This document shows positions 17,982 to 27,729 of a stretch of DNA of 64,000 bases, piece by piece. This stretch comes from Paenibacillus odorifer (GTDB taxonomy: Bacteria > Bacillota > Bacilli > Paenibacillales > Paenibacillaceae): positions 1,860,001 to 1,924,000 of the forward strand of contig NZ_CP009428.1 in assembly GCF_000758725.1 (NCBI RefSeq), read 5' to 3'. Numbering within the stretch: the stretch's first letter is position 1; every line of letters starts with the position of its first letter. The notes under the pieces are model-generated. The model was not told the origin of the DNA, ran no database searches, and saw nothing but the letters and a program-made list of their open reading frames with translations. Position numbers and translations under genes: made by a program.

Positions 17982-19022
17982 TCAGAGTGTGCGGCGTAGG
18001 GCGGCACGCTGAAGGGTGATCATCCAGTCAACGGACGGCTCAACCAGCGGGTGAAAGAGCCGTTTAACTGACGGCTGAGCCAGCAATACGGTGAATAATA
18101 CGGCGGTGAGCAGCAGGACTACTGCCCCAGCAGCATTGCCAATATAGGTGTAAATCCCAGAAACGGCAGCCAGACGAACGATAAAACCATGAAGCAGGAA
18201 GACATACAACGTGCGGCGTCCCCAGTCGGTCATGCGGCTCGCTCCGTAAGGTACAAGACCGAGGAAAGCGAGTGAAGCGACAATTTGTAGTCCGTACAGT
18301 CCCAGGCGGTATACGCCTGCATACCATACATTGGCATCAAGCTGCATATAGGTCATGTTGCCATATAACCAGCCAAAGGGAAATCCTGCTCCCCATGTAG
18401 CCATGATGGCAAGGAGTAGAACGGAGGCTGCTGCTGCAAAGATTTTGATATATTTCTGATAGAGCTTGACGAAGGTTTCGAAGGAGAAATGATAGCCGAT
18501 AATGAAAAAAGGCAAATATACAAAGGTACGGCTGATGCTAAACCATACACCGTCCAGCTGGAGATATCCCACAGCCACCCCCGCTGTTACAGCGAAGAGG
18601 AGCTTAGCGGTTATTGACCATCTGCTCATTCCGAGCATCAGGAGGCGCCAGCAGGCATGACTGGCCAGAAACCATAGGAGCAGATAGGGTGCGAAAATGG
18701 AATGCTGGATGTTGCTTACATGAAAGAGGGAAACGTCGAGTGCGGAATATAAGCTTTGAAAAATGAGGTATTGCAATCCAATTTGCAGCAGCATTTTGCG
18801 GCCGGTAGTTCCGGCAAGGCTTTTTCTGGCGAAATAGCCGGTCACAAGTACGAATAGTGGCATGTGAAAGCTGAAAATCCACATATATAATCCGTGTATT
18901 CCACTCATTTTGTTAATCAGAGGTTCAATTGCATTACCGGCAAAAACAGTGATAATAAGCATAAAACGCAGGTTGAGAAAAAAGGTTTCTCCGCGCGTTT
19001 CCAGCGAGTTTTCCCCTACCAT
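17982..19022 (-). CDS. Membrane acyltransferase (acyltransferase 3 / fucose-4-O-acetylase-like)
   Basis: A 346-residue protein with about ten hydrophobic segments. The opening (NLRFMLIITVFAGNAIEP) and SFHMPLFVLVTGYFARKS resemble the acyltransferase-3 family, in which the FHMPLF region carries the conserved histidine. Such proteins O-acetylate cell-surface sugars. GGAGGC lies just before the ATG. It converges with the regulator gene across a shared terminator and has no obvious operon partner. The acceptor is unknown. Confidence 0.8.
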   Translation of the reverse strand: MVGENSLETRGETFFLNLRFMLIITVFAGNAIEPLINKMSGIHGLYMWIFSFHMPLFVLVTGYFARKSLAGTTGRKMLLQIGLQYLIFQSLYSALDVSLFHVSNIQHSIFAPYLLLWFLASHACWRLLMLGMSRWSITAKLLFAVTAGVAVGYLQLDGVWFSISRTFVYLPFFIIGYHFSFETFVKLYQKYIKIFAAAASVLLLAIMATWGAGFPFGWLYGNMTYMQLDANVWYAGVYRLGLYGLQIVASLAFLGLVPYGASRMTDWGRRTLYVFLLHGFIVRLAAVSGIYTYIGNAAGAVVLLLTAVLFTVLLAQPSVKRLFHPLVEPSVDWMITLQRAALRRTL

Positions 19023-19215
19023 GATTTAGCCTCCAAATTATGCTGTATGCAAATTAATTTAATTTTAAAATACTAGATTTTCTTTGATTTAATTGTGAAT
19101 TAAGTCACAATAGAAAGCGTTATCATGTGTGCGAAATGTGGCGATGTGTTGAAGGTTGTTAGAATAGAGGGATTCCACTATAATTTTTATATGCATTAAC
19201 ATCTGGGAGTGGAAC

Positions 19216-19959
19216 ATGTTGAAGAGAAGAATAACTAAGCGTCGCGTCGCTATTTTTGTATTGATTATTTTAGTTGTAGCCGGGTTGCTGTTATGGAAGT
19301 ATTTAACGCCATATGCACCGGCTCAAGAAGCCGAAACCGCACTGATTTCAAGTGGTGGAGTTACCGTCGAACAGAATGATAATTGGATTTCGTTTGAACC
19401 TTCCATTACTAAAGGCGCCTCGATTATATTTTATCCTGGGGCTTTGGTTAAACCGGAAGCTTACTCCCCTCTTGCGAAGAGCGTCGCTGCTGCAGGGCAT
19501 CCCTTCTACATCGCCAAAATGCCGTTTAATTTAGCCGTAACGAAGGGGGATGCCGCAGAAGAGATTATTCGTGTACATCCGAAGCAATCTTTTGTGCTGG
19601 GTGGACATTCACTTGGGGGTGTCATGGCCTCACGTTACGCAATTGAGCATACGGACCAGCTGGAAGGTGTATTTTTCTTAGCCTCTTATCCAGATGAAAA
19701 GGGCAGTCTACGAGAGACTACTTTGTCAGTGTTATCGGTTGTGGGTACTGAGGATCAAGTGATTGACAGAGACAGCTACAACAAAGGGCGCTCCTATCTG
19801 CCAGATAATACAGTTTATAGTTCAATTGTAGGTGGGAATCATGCGCAATTTGGCAGCTACGGGCCTCAGAAGGGGGACGGCGAAGCCACAATATCCGAGC
19901 AAGAGCAGCAGGGTCGCACAGTAAGTGCCCTGTTGGATTGGCTGGGAAATTTGAGGTAG
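19216..19959 (+). CDS. Membrane-anchored alpha/beta hydrolase
   Basis: A 247-residue protein with a basic start (MLKRRITKRR), one hydrophobic segment (VAIFVLIILVVAGLLLW) and an extracytoplasmic alpha/beta-hydrolase fold. The nucleophile elbow is GGHSLGG with Ser132; a later GTEDQVIDRDS block may provide the acid and GGNHAQFG (His209) the base. It resembles the dienelactone-hydrolase-like Abhydrolase_5 group; the substrate is unknown. TGGGAGTGG precedes the ATG. A cre-like sequence with one mismatch (19112-19125) lies about 90 bp upstream. A HAD phosphatase and a sirtuin gene follow closely, so the three may form an operon. Confidence 0.82.
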   Translation: MLKRRITKRRVAIFVLIILVVAGLLLWKYLTPYAPAQEAETALISSGGVTVEQNDNWISFEPSITKGASIIFYPGALVKPEAYSPLAKSVAAAGHPFYIAKMPFNLAVTKGDAAEEIIRVHPKQSFVLGGHSLGGVMASRYAIEHTDQLEGVFFLASYPDEKGSLRETTLSVLSVVGTEDQVIDRDSYNKGRSYLPDNTVYSSIVGGNHAQFGSYGPQKGDGEATISEQEQQGRTVSALLDWLGNLR

Positions 19960-19993
19960 TTACGGGTCATTCAACAGAGGGAGGAAACAATTC

Positions 19994-20758
19994 ATGCCAG
20001 TATTACACATTAACGATGAATGCGTTCCCTGCTCTGGAATATTGTTTGATAAAGACGGGACATTACTCGATCTATTAGCCACCTGGGGGAATTGGGCGGA
20101 GCTTGTACTGCGCGGACTGGAAGATCAACTAGCGATCATGGGAGCGGGATTTATTGTAGAGCGCAGCAAGGTGCTGGGTACGCAACATGATCCGCAAGGG
20201 AAGTTAATAGGGTACGACCCGGCGGGGCCGCTTACTATGGCTACAGAGGAAGAAAGTTACGGTGTACTCGCGTGGCAGCTATATGCAGCAGGAGTTCCTT
20301 GGAATGAAGCGCTGACCCGTGTGAAAAGCATAACTAAAAACGCGATGTATGAATTACGCCGACGCCGTATGGCACAGCCTTTAGCGGGACTTCATTCTTT
20401 TTTGGAGCAATGCTCTGCGGCATCCCTTAAGCTTGGCGTGGTTACCTCCGACGGGGCAAAGACCACCGGTGAGCATTTGGAATGGCTTAATGTGGCAGGC
20501 TATTTTGATTCGGTAGTTACTAGGGACAGGGTAAAAAACGGAAAACCCGCTCCTGAAATGGCTGAATTGGCCTGCCGGGAGCTAGGGCTTTCGCCTGAAG
20601 AGACGATTATTATTGGGGACAGTAATGCCGATATGCAATTAGGTAAAGGTGCAGGGCTTCGCCTCGCAATTGGGATTTCCGCCAGTGGTGATGGGGAGCA
20701 CCTTATAGACGCAGATGTAATCATTTCCGGTTTTAATGAGCTTCGGATCACTTACTGA
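19994..20758 (+). CDS. HAD-family hydrolase (phosphoglycolate-phosphatase-like)
   Basis: A 254-residue soluble HAD phosphatase. Motif I is FDKDGTLLD with nucleophile Asp19 and acid/base Asp21; motif II is VVTSDGA; motif III includes KNGKPAPEM; motif IV is IIIGDSNADM. The helical cap between motifs I and II puts it in subfamily I. The physiological substrate cannot be told; the layout resembles phosphoglycolate or sugar-phosphate phosphatases. A GGGAGG site precedes the ATG. Its end lies 35 bp before the sirtuin start. Confidence 0.87.
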   Translation: MPVLHINDECVPCSGILFDKDGTLLDLLATWGNWAELVLRGLEDQLAIMGAGFIVERSKVLGTQHDPQGKLIGYDPAGPLTMATEEESYGVLAWQLYAAGVPWNEALTRVKSITKNAMYELRRRRMAQPLAGLHSFLEQCSAASLKLGVVTSDGAKTTGEHLEWLNVAGYFDSVVTRDRVKNGKPAPEMAELACRELGLSPEETIIIGDSNADMQLGKGAGLRLAIGISASGDGEHLIDADVIISGFNELRITY

Positions 20759-20792
20759 TCAGCTAATAAAAGGAAAGGATGTGCTACTTAGC

Positions 20793-21533
20793 ATGGATCA
20801 ATTGCAGACACTTGCTTCTTGGATCAAAGAAAGTGACAACATCGTTTTTTTCGGAGGGGCGGGTACGTCGACAGAGAGTGGAATTCCCGATTTCCGCTCC
20901 GCAGCTGGATTATATCAAACTCAGCACAATTCACCTTATCCACCTGAAGTGATGCTGAGCCGCACTTTTTTCATGTCCTCACCGGACATTTTTTTTGATT
21001 TTTACCGCAGTAAAATGATTCATCCAGAGGCCCGTCCGAATGGTGCGCACCAGCTACTAGCGGAATTGGAACAGCAGGGGAAGCTGAAGGCGGTGATTAC
21101 GCAAAATATTGACGGCCTGCACCAGCAGGCGGGTAGCCGTAGTGTACTTGAGCTGCATGGTTCGATCCATCGCAACTATTGTATGGACTGCTCACGGTAT
21201 TACGGGCTGGATCAACTGCTGGAAATGACTGAGATCGTTCCTCGCTGCCCGGAATGTGGCGGAATTATCAAGCCGGATGTGGTTTTATATGAAGAAGAAT
21301 TGGATCATTCCGTGCTTATGGGCTCTGTCGCTGCGATTGCCTCTGCAGATATGCTTATTATTGGCGGAACCTCGCTAACGGTTCAGCCTGCGGCTAGTCT
21401 GGTGACTTATTTCCGGGGCAAACGTACGGTGCTGCTGAACGGAGATCCCACACCTTATGATGACCGGGCAGATCTGCTGATTACAGATCGAATTGGAAAA
21501 GTAATGGGCAGTGTCAAGGATCTATTAGGCTAG
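20793..21533 (+). CDS. NAD-dependent protein deacylase (sirtuin)
   Basis: A 246-residue sirtuin that removes acyl groups from lysines using NAD. The Rossmann signature GAGTSTESGIPDFRS is near the N-terminus, followed by QNIDGLH and the catalytic His in LHGSIHRNYC. A four-Cys zinc site follows (CMDC and CPEC), and GTSLTVQPAASL near the end. Length and motifs fit the bacterial CobB/SrtN group. The ATG at 20793 is chosen because family proteins begin close to it; the frame extends upstream into the HAD gene, and a GTG at 20781 is too close to the AGGAAAGG site. Confidence 0.93.
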   Translation: MDQLQTLASWIKESDNIVFFGGAGTSTESGIPDFRSAAGLYQTQHNSPYPPEVMLSRTFFMSSPDIFFDFYRSKMIHPEARPNGAHQLLAELEQQGKLKAVITQNIDGLHQQAGSRSVLELHGSIHRNYCMDCSRYYGLDQLLEMTEIVPRCPECGGIIKPDVVLYEEELDHSVLMGSVAAIASADMLIIGGTSLTVQPAASLVTYFRGKRTVLLNGDPTPYDDRADLLITDRIGKVMGSVKDLLG

Positions 21534-21640
21534 TAGGAAAAAGCTGTCCTTTGGTTTCTCTTGCCAGATTATTATTACGCTCAGAAGTTTAAAGATAAGG
21601 TAGGCTCACAACAGCGTGTAATGAGAGGCAGGGATAAGCA

Positions 21641-22639
21641 ATGGTATATGTAGCAGACGATAAACGGTATGACAACATGCGTTATAATCGTTGCGGGAAC
21701 TCAGGTCTCAAGCTCCCAGCAATCTCATTAGGATTATGGCAGAATTTTGGTGGGATCGATAATTACGAGAACGGCAGAGAAATGATCACTCGTGCTTTTG
21801 ATCTTGGAATTACCCATTTTGATCTGGCCAACAACTATGGTCCACCAGCTGGTTCAGCAGAAGAGCTGTTCGGTAAAGTTCTCGCCAATGATATGTTTCC
21901 TTATCGTGATGAAATAGTGATCTCTACAAAAGCAGGGTATAACATGTGGCCCGGCCCTTATGGCGAATGGGGTTCGCGTAAATATATGCTGGCTAGTCTG
22001 GATCAGAGCCTGAAACGGCTAGGCCTAGATTATGTTGATATTTATTACTCTCATCGTCCAGACCCGGAAACACCGCTTGAAGAAACCATGCAGGCGCTGG
22101 ATTATGCGGTACGTTCTGGCAAAGCTTTATATATAGGACTATCCAACTATAATGCGGAGCAGACGGCTGAAGCCCTCAGCATTCTAAAAAGCCTGGGCAC
22201 ACCGCTCTTAATCCATCAGCCTAGTTATTCTATGCTCGATCGTTGGATTGAGGGCGGCTTACAGGATGTACTGGAACAAAGTGGTGTAGGGAGCATCGCT
22301 TTTACACCCCTGGCTGAAGGTTTGTTAACCAACAAATACTTGAATGGTATTCCAGAGGGATCAAGGGCTGCCAAGCCGTCTGCCGCCTTGAATGAGAGCC
22401 GGATTACACCGGAGGTGCAGCGGAGGATTCGCGCACTTAATCAGCTTGCAGTTTCGCGAGGACAGAGTCTGGCTCAGTTTGCACTGGCTTGGACACTCCG
22501 GGGGGGCAAGGTTACTTCTGCCCTAATTGGAGCAAGCAGAGTGGATCAGATTGAAGAGAATATAGCTGCTTTAGCTAAGCCTGATTTCAGTCCAGAGGAG
22601 TTAGAGCGGATTGAAACGATTCTAAAGACAGAACTATAG
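21641..22639 (+). CDS. Aldo/keto reductase, YghZ-like
   Basis: A 332-residue NADPH-dependent oxidoreductase with a TIM barrel. The catalytic tetrad is visible as Asp in FDLANNYG, Tyr in the same block, Lys in ISTKAGY and His in YYSHRPDP. The ANNYGPPAGSAEE stretch is characteristic of the YghZ / L-glyceraldehyde-3-phosphate reductase group, related to potassium-channel beta subunits; activity on that substrate is inferred. GGCAGGG lies before the ATG; another possible start lies 13 codons in. Monocistronic, with a hairpin shared with the convergent AraC gene. Confidence 0.88.
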   Translation: MVYVADDKRYDNMRYNRCGNSGLKLPAISLGLWQNFGGIDNYENGREMITRAFDLGITHFDLANNYGPPAGSAEELFGKVLANDMFPYRDEIVISTKAGYNMWPGPYGEWGSRKYMLASLDQSLKRLGLDYVDIYYSHRPDPETPLEETMQALDYAVRSGKALYIGLSNYNAEQTAEALSILKSLGTPLLIHQPSYSMLDRWIEGGLQDVLEQSGVGSIAFTPLAEGLLTNKYLNGIPEGSRAAKPSAALNESRITPEVQRRIRALNQLAVSRGQSLAQFALAWTLRGGKVTSALIGASRVDQIEENIAALAKPDFSPEELERIETILKTEL

Positions 22640-22654
22640 CGTATTGAACACAGT

Positions 22655-22696
22655 AACAGCCCGGTTCCTTAAGTTAAGGAAGACGGGCTGTTGTTG
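22655..22696. terminator. Bidirectional hairpin between the aldo/keto reductase and AraC genes
   Basis: CAGCCCGGTTCCTTAA pairs with TTAAGGAAGACGGGCTG. The T-run is weak on the plus side. Confidence 0.6.
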
Positions 22697-22725
22697 TAAG
22701 GTGGATTTATAAATTAAAGGTCAAA

Positions 22726-23592
22726 CTAACGTTCAGGTTTCTCTGCTTGTCTCGTTGTAGTCATCCGGTAAGCCGTCGGTGACTGGGCACAAAACCGTTT
22801 GAATTGGCGAGAGAAGTATAAAGCATCGGTGAGCCCCACGGATGCTGCTACCTGTTCCACGGACAGCTCCGGTCGTTCACGCAGCAGCTGTCTGGACTTT
22901 TCAATACGCAGCTTCAGCAAGTAGGTCACCGGAGATAATCCGGTCTCTTGCTTAAATACACGGGACAGGTAGGCTCGATTATAACCCAGCGTATCACACA
23001 TTTGTTCAATAGAGACCGGGTGCGCATATTGAGAAGCCATATAGTGGATCATTTGCTTCACAGTACGCTTAACCTGTGATTCTGTTCCGGGAAGACGGGA
23101 GAAGGAAGAGAGCAAATCAGCTGCCTCGCCGACAATGAGATAGAGATACCCAAGCGAAGTCAGATGGGCACTTTCTTTGTTGGCGTTGAAGGCTTGCATG
23201 ATGCTGGACAGGGCACCTGGAATGAGGCTTTCACCTGTTGTGGTCACCACGGGTTGTTGTGGTGTGAACCCCGTCTGCAGCACCAGATCGTCAGCTTCGC
23301 TGCCAGTAAATGCTGCCCAGCGATAGCACCAGGGCTGATCTTTATCAGAGACGTAACTGACTAATTGTCCCGGATGGATCAAGAAGCAGTCTCCTTTACC
23401 CAACTCATATTTATGATGTTCTGTACGGAAAACACCCGAGCCAGATTCTATGAAATGCAGCAAATAATAATCATAGATCTTGGGTCCAGCTTGATGCATG
23501 GGCAGTGTCTGACTCTGGCCGGCAAACAGTACATGAAGGTTCTGTTTATCGTAATACACGGGATTGGATCCTACGGAATAAGTATGCTCCAT
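22726..23592 (-). CDS. AraC-family transcriptional regulator
   Basis: A 288-residue regulator with an N-terminal cupin-type sugar-sensing domain (FIESGSGVFRTEHHKYELGKG... pattern around residues 45-70) and two C-terminal helix-turn-helix motifs (YNRAYLSRVFKQETGLSPVTY and SVEQVAASVGLTDALYFSRQ regions). The ATG at 23592 is preferred over one ten codons upstream because AAGAAAGG stands at correct spacing before it while the upstream ATG has no ribosome site. It is transcribed divergently from galKET across ~220 bp, so it probably activates the galactose genes in response to a galactoside. The target is inferred from position only. Confidence 0.88.
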   Translation of the reverse strand: MEHTYSVGSNPVYYDKQNLHVLFAGQSQTLPMHQAGPKIYDYYLLHFIESGSGVFRTEHHKYELGKGDCFLIHPGQLVSYVSDKDQPWCYRWAAFTGSEADDLVLQTGFTPQQPVVTTTGESLIPGALSSIMQAFNANKESAHLTSLGYLYLIVGEAADLLSSFSRLPGTESQVKRTVKQMIHYMASQYAHPVSIEQMCDTLGYNRAYLSRVFKQETGLSPVTYLLKLRIEKSRQLLRERPELSVEQVAASVGLTDALYFSRQFKRFCAQSPTAYRMTTTRQAEKPER

Positions 23593-23810
23593 TTGGGACA
23601 GCCTTTCTTGTGTTAATGTCATTTAATGGATTATAGTTTAGAGAGTAACAGTAATATATGTAATTATTATATTATGGGAAGTCACATTTATCCATACATT
23701 ACACACATGATTGCATTATCAGAGGATGAGTGAATCTATTATAATGAGTACATAAAGAACGCTTTACTAATTCCCACTGGCTGAAGCAGCGAAAGGATGG
23801 AGTGGTATTA

Positions 23811-24986
23811 ATGAGCATGCAGGAACTTAACAACAAATTTATTGAAAAATATGGGGTGAGCGAGGAAGAGGCTAAGGTGTTTTATGCACCAGGTCGTGTC
23901 AATCTCATCGGAGAGCACTTGGATTATAACGGCGGATATGTACTTCCCGCAGCTTTGGAATTCGGTACAACGCTGATTGTGCGTCCACGTAGTGACAGCA
24001 AAGTGAATTTTGCATCGACTAATTTTCCTTACGAAGCTTCTATTGATTATAGCGAAATTGGCAAGTCCAAAACTGGTGAATGGATTGACTATCCGATTGG
24101 GGTAATGGTTGAGCTGGATAAGAAAAGCACCCCGGTATCCAAAGGGTACGATCTGCTGTTCCATGGCGATATTCCGAATGGAGCAGGCTTGTCCTCCTCG
24201 GCATCTCTTGAAGTCGTTACTGCTTATGCGTTCCTGACTCTCGAAGGCGGCGATACAGACACTGTTGAGATTGCACTTTTGTCCCAGCGTGCGGAGAATC
24301 AGTACGTAGGTGTAAACTCCGGAATTATGGATCAGTTCGCAGTTGCTAACGGCAAACGCGATCATGCAATCCTGCTGATGTGCGACACACTTGAGTACAA
24401 TTTGGTACCATTCATCACAGGTTCATACAAATTGGTTATCGGCAACACGAACAAACGCAGAGGGCTTGTAGATTCCAAGTACAATGAACGTCGTCAGCAG
24501 TGTGATGAAGCATTGGCTATTTTGCAAAAAGAAGTGCCTTCGCTAGCTTATCTGGCACAGCTCAATCGTGAACAGTTCGAAGCACATCAAGATAAAATCA
24601 CAGACGAAATTGTAAGACGCCGCGCTCGCCATGTCGTGGAAGAGAATCAACGCGTGCTGGATTCCGTTGAGGTATTAAAAAACAATGATCTGAAGCAGTT
24701 TGGACAGTTCATGAATGATTCGCATGCGTCCTTGCGCGATTTGTATGAAGTTAGCTGTGCAGAGCTTGATATTATGGTTGAAGAAGCTGGACGTATCCCA
24801 GGTACACTCGGTTCCCGTATGACTGGCGCGGGTTTCGGAGGTTGTACAGTATCTTTGGTACATGAAGATGATATAGAACGTTTTATTCGTGAAGTTGGTG
24901 AAGCCTATACCACAAGATCTGGTTTGGTTGGCGAGTTCTACGTTTGCGGCATCGGTAATGGTGTCCAAGAATTGAAGGGAGTGTAA
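23811..24986 (+). CDS. galK: Galactokinase
   Basis: A 391-residue GHMP kinase that phosphorylates galactose at C1, the entry of the Leloir pathway. The galactokinase signature GRVNLIGEHLDYNGG is at residues 28-42, the phosphate-binding GAGLSSSASLE block follows, and the third GHMP motif GSRMTGAGFGG is near the end. The ATG at 23811 has AAGGATGGAG upstream; a GTG three codons earlier lies inside that site. galE starts 4 bases after its stop, so galK-galE-galT form one operon. The upstream 188 bp must hold the promoter and probably the AraC site; the only -10-like box (TATAAT near 23740) has no good -35. Confidence 0.96.
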   Translation: MSMQELNNKFIEKYGVSEEEAKVFYAPGRVNLIGEHLDYNGGYVLPAALEFGTTLIVRPRSDSKVNFASTNFPYEASIDYSEIGKSKTGEWIDYPIGVMVELDKKSTPVSKGYDLLFHGDIPNGAGLSSSASLEVVTAYAFLTLEGGDTDTVEIALLSQRAENQYVGVNSGIMDQFAVANGKRDHAILLMCDTLEYNLVPFITGSYKLVIGNTNKRRGLVDSKYNERRQQCDEALAILQKEVPSLAYLAQLNREQFEAHQDKITDEIVRRRARHVVEENQRVLDSVEVLKNNDLKQFGQFMNDSHASLRDLYEVSCAELDIMVEEAGRIPGTLGSRMTGAGFGGCTVSLVHEDDIERFIREVGEAYTTRSGLVGEFYVCGIGNGVQELKGV

Positions 24987-24990
24987 TCAG

Positions 24991-25977
24991 ATGGCGATTT
25001 TAGTAACAGGTGGAGCAGGGTATATTGGGTCTCATACTGTAGCGGAGCTGCTGGATCGTGGCGAAGAAGTGGTGGTCATCGACAATCTGCTAACAGGGCA
25101 TCGTGAGGCGTTGCTGGGTGGCAAGCTGTACGAAGGTGATCTGCGTGATAAAGAACTGCTGGGTAAGCTGTTCGCTGAAAATGAGATTGAAGCGGTTATC
25201 CATTTTGCCGCAAGCTCGCTGGTCGGAGAAAGCATGAAGGACCCTGTAAAATATTACGACAACAATGTATATGGTACACAGTGTCTTTTGGAAGCTATGC
25301 AAAAAGCTGGCGTAAACAAGATCGTATTCTCGTCCACAGCTGCAACCTACGGCGAACCGGAAAAGGTGCCGATTGAAGAAACAGATCGCACTGAACCGGC
25401 CAATGTGTATGGAGAAACTAAGCTGACCATGGAACGGATGATGGCTTGGTTTGATAAAGTACTGGGCATCAAATATGTAGCATTGCGTTACTTCAATGCA
25501 GCTGGCGCACATGCCAGTGGCAAAATCGGTGAAGACCATCGTCCAGAAAGTCATTTGGTGCCGCTGGTATTGCAAACGGCTTTGAAGCAACGTGACAGTA
25601 TCGCTGTTTTCGGAGATGACTATCCTACAGAAGACGGTACTTGTGTGCGCGACTACATCCATGTCAGCGATCTGGCTGACGCCCATGTCCGTGCGGTAAC
25701 TTACCTGCGCAGCGGAAGCAGCAGCAATATTTTCAACCTGGGTAATGGACTTGGATTCTCGGTAAAACAGGTGATTGAAACGGCGAAGAAGGTTACTGGA
25801 CTTGAAATTCCTGTAGTCATTCAAGAACGCCGTGCCGGCGATCCTGCTGTGCTGGTAGCTTCCTCCGACAAAGCGCGTAGCGTCCTTGGATGGAACCCGC
25901 AGCATGCAGATTTGGAAGATATCATTCAAAGTGCATGGAACTGGCACTCTGCCAATCCGCAAGGATACGGAGAATAA
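24991..25977 (+). CDS. galE: UDP-glucose 4-epimerase
   Basis: A 328-residue short-chain dehydrogenase-type epimerase interconverting UDP-glucose and UDP-galactose. The NAD-binding GGAGYIGS lies at the N-terminus, followed by the SSTAATYG loop and the catalytic pair Tyr140/Lys144 in VYGETK. YFNAAGA and RDYIHVSDLADAH are the usual GalE blocks. It is translated from a ribosome site within the end of galK (AAGGGAGTG), which suggests coupling. Length matches the bacterial family. Confidence 0.96.
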   Translation: MAILVTGGAGYIGSHTVAELLDRGEEVVVIDNLLTGHREALLGGKLYEGDLRDKELLGKLFAENEIEAVIHFAASSLVGESMKDPVKYYDNNVYGTQCLLEAMQKAGVNKIVFSSTAATYGEPEKVPIEETDRTEPANVYGETKLTMERMMAWFDKVLGIKYVALRYFNAAGAHASGKIGEDHRPESHLVPLVLQTALKQRDSIAVFGDDYPTEDGTCVRDYIHVSDLADAHVRAVTYLRSGSSSNIFNLGNGLGFSVKQVIETAKKVTGLEIPVVIQERRAGDPAVLVASSDKARSVLGWNPQHADLEDIIQSAWNWHSANPQGYGE

Positions 25978-26031
25978 GGGACTTTAGGTTAGCTTATCTT
26001 GAACTTGAGACCCTACTTAAGGAGAATTAAA

Positions 26032-27612
26032 ATGCACAACGAGAATAAGATTACGCCTGCTGGCCAGAAAGCATTACATGCGATTGAGCAGCTTGTTCTG
26101 TTCGCACTGCGCCAGCAGCTTATAGCTCCATCCGATGAAGATTATAGCCGTAATGTGCTGCTCGAACAGTTTGGTTTCAGTGAGCCGCTTGTAGGTGACA
26201 TCGATCAAAGTGCATTGGAAGGGCCGCAGGCTCCACTCGATGCACTGATTGATTATGGTTTTGAAATCGGATTGATCCCAGAGAATAGTGACACTTACCG
26301 TGACTTGCTGGACGCCAAGATTATGGGACTTCTCATGGCCCGTCCTTCGGATGTAAATGCTGAATTCTATAGTCTGACTGCTGAAAAAGGCATCTCCGCG
26401 GCTACAGACCGTTTTTATAAATTGAGCATTGATTCGAACTATATTCGGATGGATCGGATCTCCAAGAATGTCTACTGGCTGCAGGATTCGCCGTACGGAG
26501 ACATTGAAATGACGATCAATTTGTCCAAGCCTGAGAAAAATCCGAAGGAAATTGCGATGGCTCGGCTGCTCCCGCCGCCAGTCTATCCGAAATGTCTGCT
26601 GTGCCGTGAGAATGTAGGTTATGCCGGACGGATCAATCATCCGCCGCGCCAGAACCTGCGTATCATTCCGCTTAACCTGAATAATGAAAAATGGTTCTTC
26701 CAATACTCGCCATATGTTTATTACAATGAGCACTGCATTGTATTCCATCATGATCATGTGCCAATGAAGCTTACCAAGGATACCTTGAAGCGGCTGCTTA
26801 GCTTCGTGGAATCATTTCCGCATTATTTTATTGGCTCAAATGCAGACTTGCCGATTGTTGGCGGCTCTATTCTGACGCATGACCATTTTCAGGGCGGACG
26901 CCACACGTTCCCGATTCAAAAAGCGCCTAAGGAAGATACATTTACACATGCTTCTTATCCGGGTGTCAGCATTAATATCGTAAAATGGCCGATGTCCGTA
27001 TTGCGCTTAAATGGTGAAGATCCTGCGGTTCTACTGGAATGCGGAAATGCGCTTTATGAAGCTTGGAAAGCCTACAGCGATCCAGAGGCGGAAGTGCTAG
27101 CCTTTAGTGAGGTTGACGGTGAAGTACAACCTCATAATACCGTTACTCCTATCGTCCGCCGGGCCGAGGACGGCAGCTTCGAGATGGATCTTGTGCTGCG
27201 GAATAACCGAACTAATGAGCAATATCCTGAAGGGATTTTTCATCCACACCGGGAAATGCATCATATCAAAAAAGAAAACATCGGCTTGATTGAAGTTATG
27301 GGACTGGCGATTCTGCCGGGCCGTTTGAAGGAAGAACTTGATTCCATCGCAGGTATTCTTGCAGGAGATCAAGCGCTGTTAGAAGCGGTGAAGAATGACC
27401 CTAGTCATTCTCTTGCGCAGCATGCGGCTTGGATTCAGGAGCTGGTGGAGCGATTCGGAACTGCACTGCAACACGAGGAAGCGCTCAAGATTGTGCAGAA
27501 CGAAGTTGGCATCAAGTTTACGCATATTCTTGAACACGCTGGCGTTTACAAACGGACTCCAGAAGGTCAAGCGGCTTTCCGCCGTTTTGTAACTAGCTTC
27601 GGTGCTTTGTAG
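26032..27612 (+). CDS. galT: UDP-glucose-hexose-1-phosphate uridylyltransferase (Gram-positive GalT type)
   Basis: A 526-residue enzyme that swaps UMP between UDP-glucose and galactose-1-phosphate. It belongs to the longer Firmicute GalT family, unrelated in length to the ~350-residue E. coli type. Recognisable are NEHCIVFHHDHVPM and the LTHDHFQGGRH block that carries the nucleophilic histidine region. The ATG at 26032 with AAGGAGAATT in front is chosen over a frame start 11 codons earlier. Last gene of the gal operon; a strong terminator follows. Confidence 0.95.
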   Translation: MHNENKITPAGQKALHAIEQLVLFALRQQLIAPSDEDYSRNVLLEQFGFSEPLVGDIDQSALEGPQAPLDALIDYGFEIGLIPENSDTYRDLLDAKIMGLLMARPSDVNAEFYSLTAEKGISAATDRFYKLSIDSNYIRMDRISKNVYWLQDSPYGDIEMTINLSKPEKNPKEIAMARLLPPPVYPKCLLCRENVGYAGRINHPPRQNLRIIPLNLNNEKWFFQYSPYVYYNEHCIVFHHDHVPMKLTKDTLKRLLSFVESFPHYFIGSNADLPIVGGSILTHDHFQGGRHTFPIQKAPKEDTFTHASYPGVSINIVKWPMSVLRLNGEDPAVLLECGNALYEAWKAYSDPEAEVLAFSEVDGEVQPHNTVTPIVRRAEDGSFEMDLVLRNNRTNEQYPEGIFHPHREMHHIKKENIGLIEVMGLAILPGRLKEELDSIAGILAGDQALLEAVKNDPSHSLAQHAAWIQELVERFGTALQHEEALKIVQNEVGIKFTHILEHAGVYKRTPEGQAAFRRFVTSFGAL

Positions 27613-27630
27613 TAAGTGAATTTAGATTTA

Positions 27631-27671
27631 AGGATGTCCTCAAGCCTATGGGCTTGGGGCATCTTTTTTTA
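27631..27671 (+). terminator. Terminator of galKET
   Basis: GGATGTCCTCAAGCC / GGGCTTGGGGCATC around TAT (one or two mismatches), then seven T. Confidence 0.88.
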
Positions 27672-27700
27672 TTCGGAATGACGAAATCCAGCCACCTAAT

Positions 27701-27729
27701 TTGAATGCGGGTAACCAGAGGTTTATAAT
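27701..27729 (+). promoter_or_regulatory. Sigma-A promoter of the alcohol dehydrogenase gene
   Basis: TTGAAT at 27701-27706, 17-bp spacer, TATAAT at 27724-27729. The start would fall near 27736. Confidence 0.75.

Noticed and set aside
19112..19125. cre-like AGAAAGCGTTATCA before the alpha/beta hydrolase gene
   Set aside because: One mismatch at a conserved base and no promoter identified nearby; not strong enough to list as a site.
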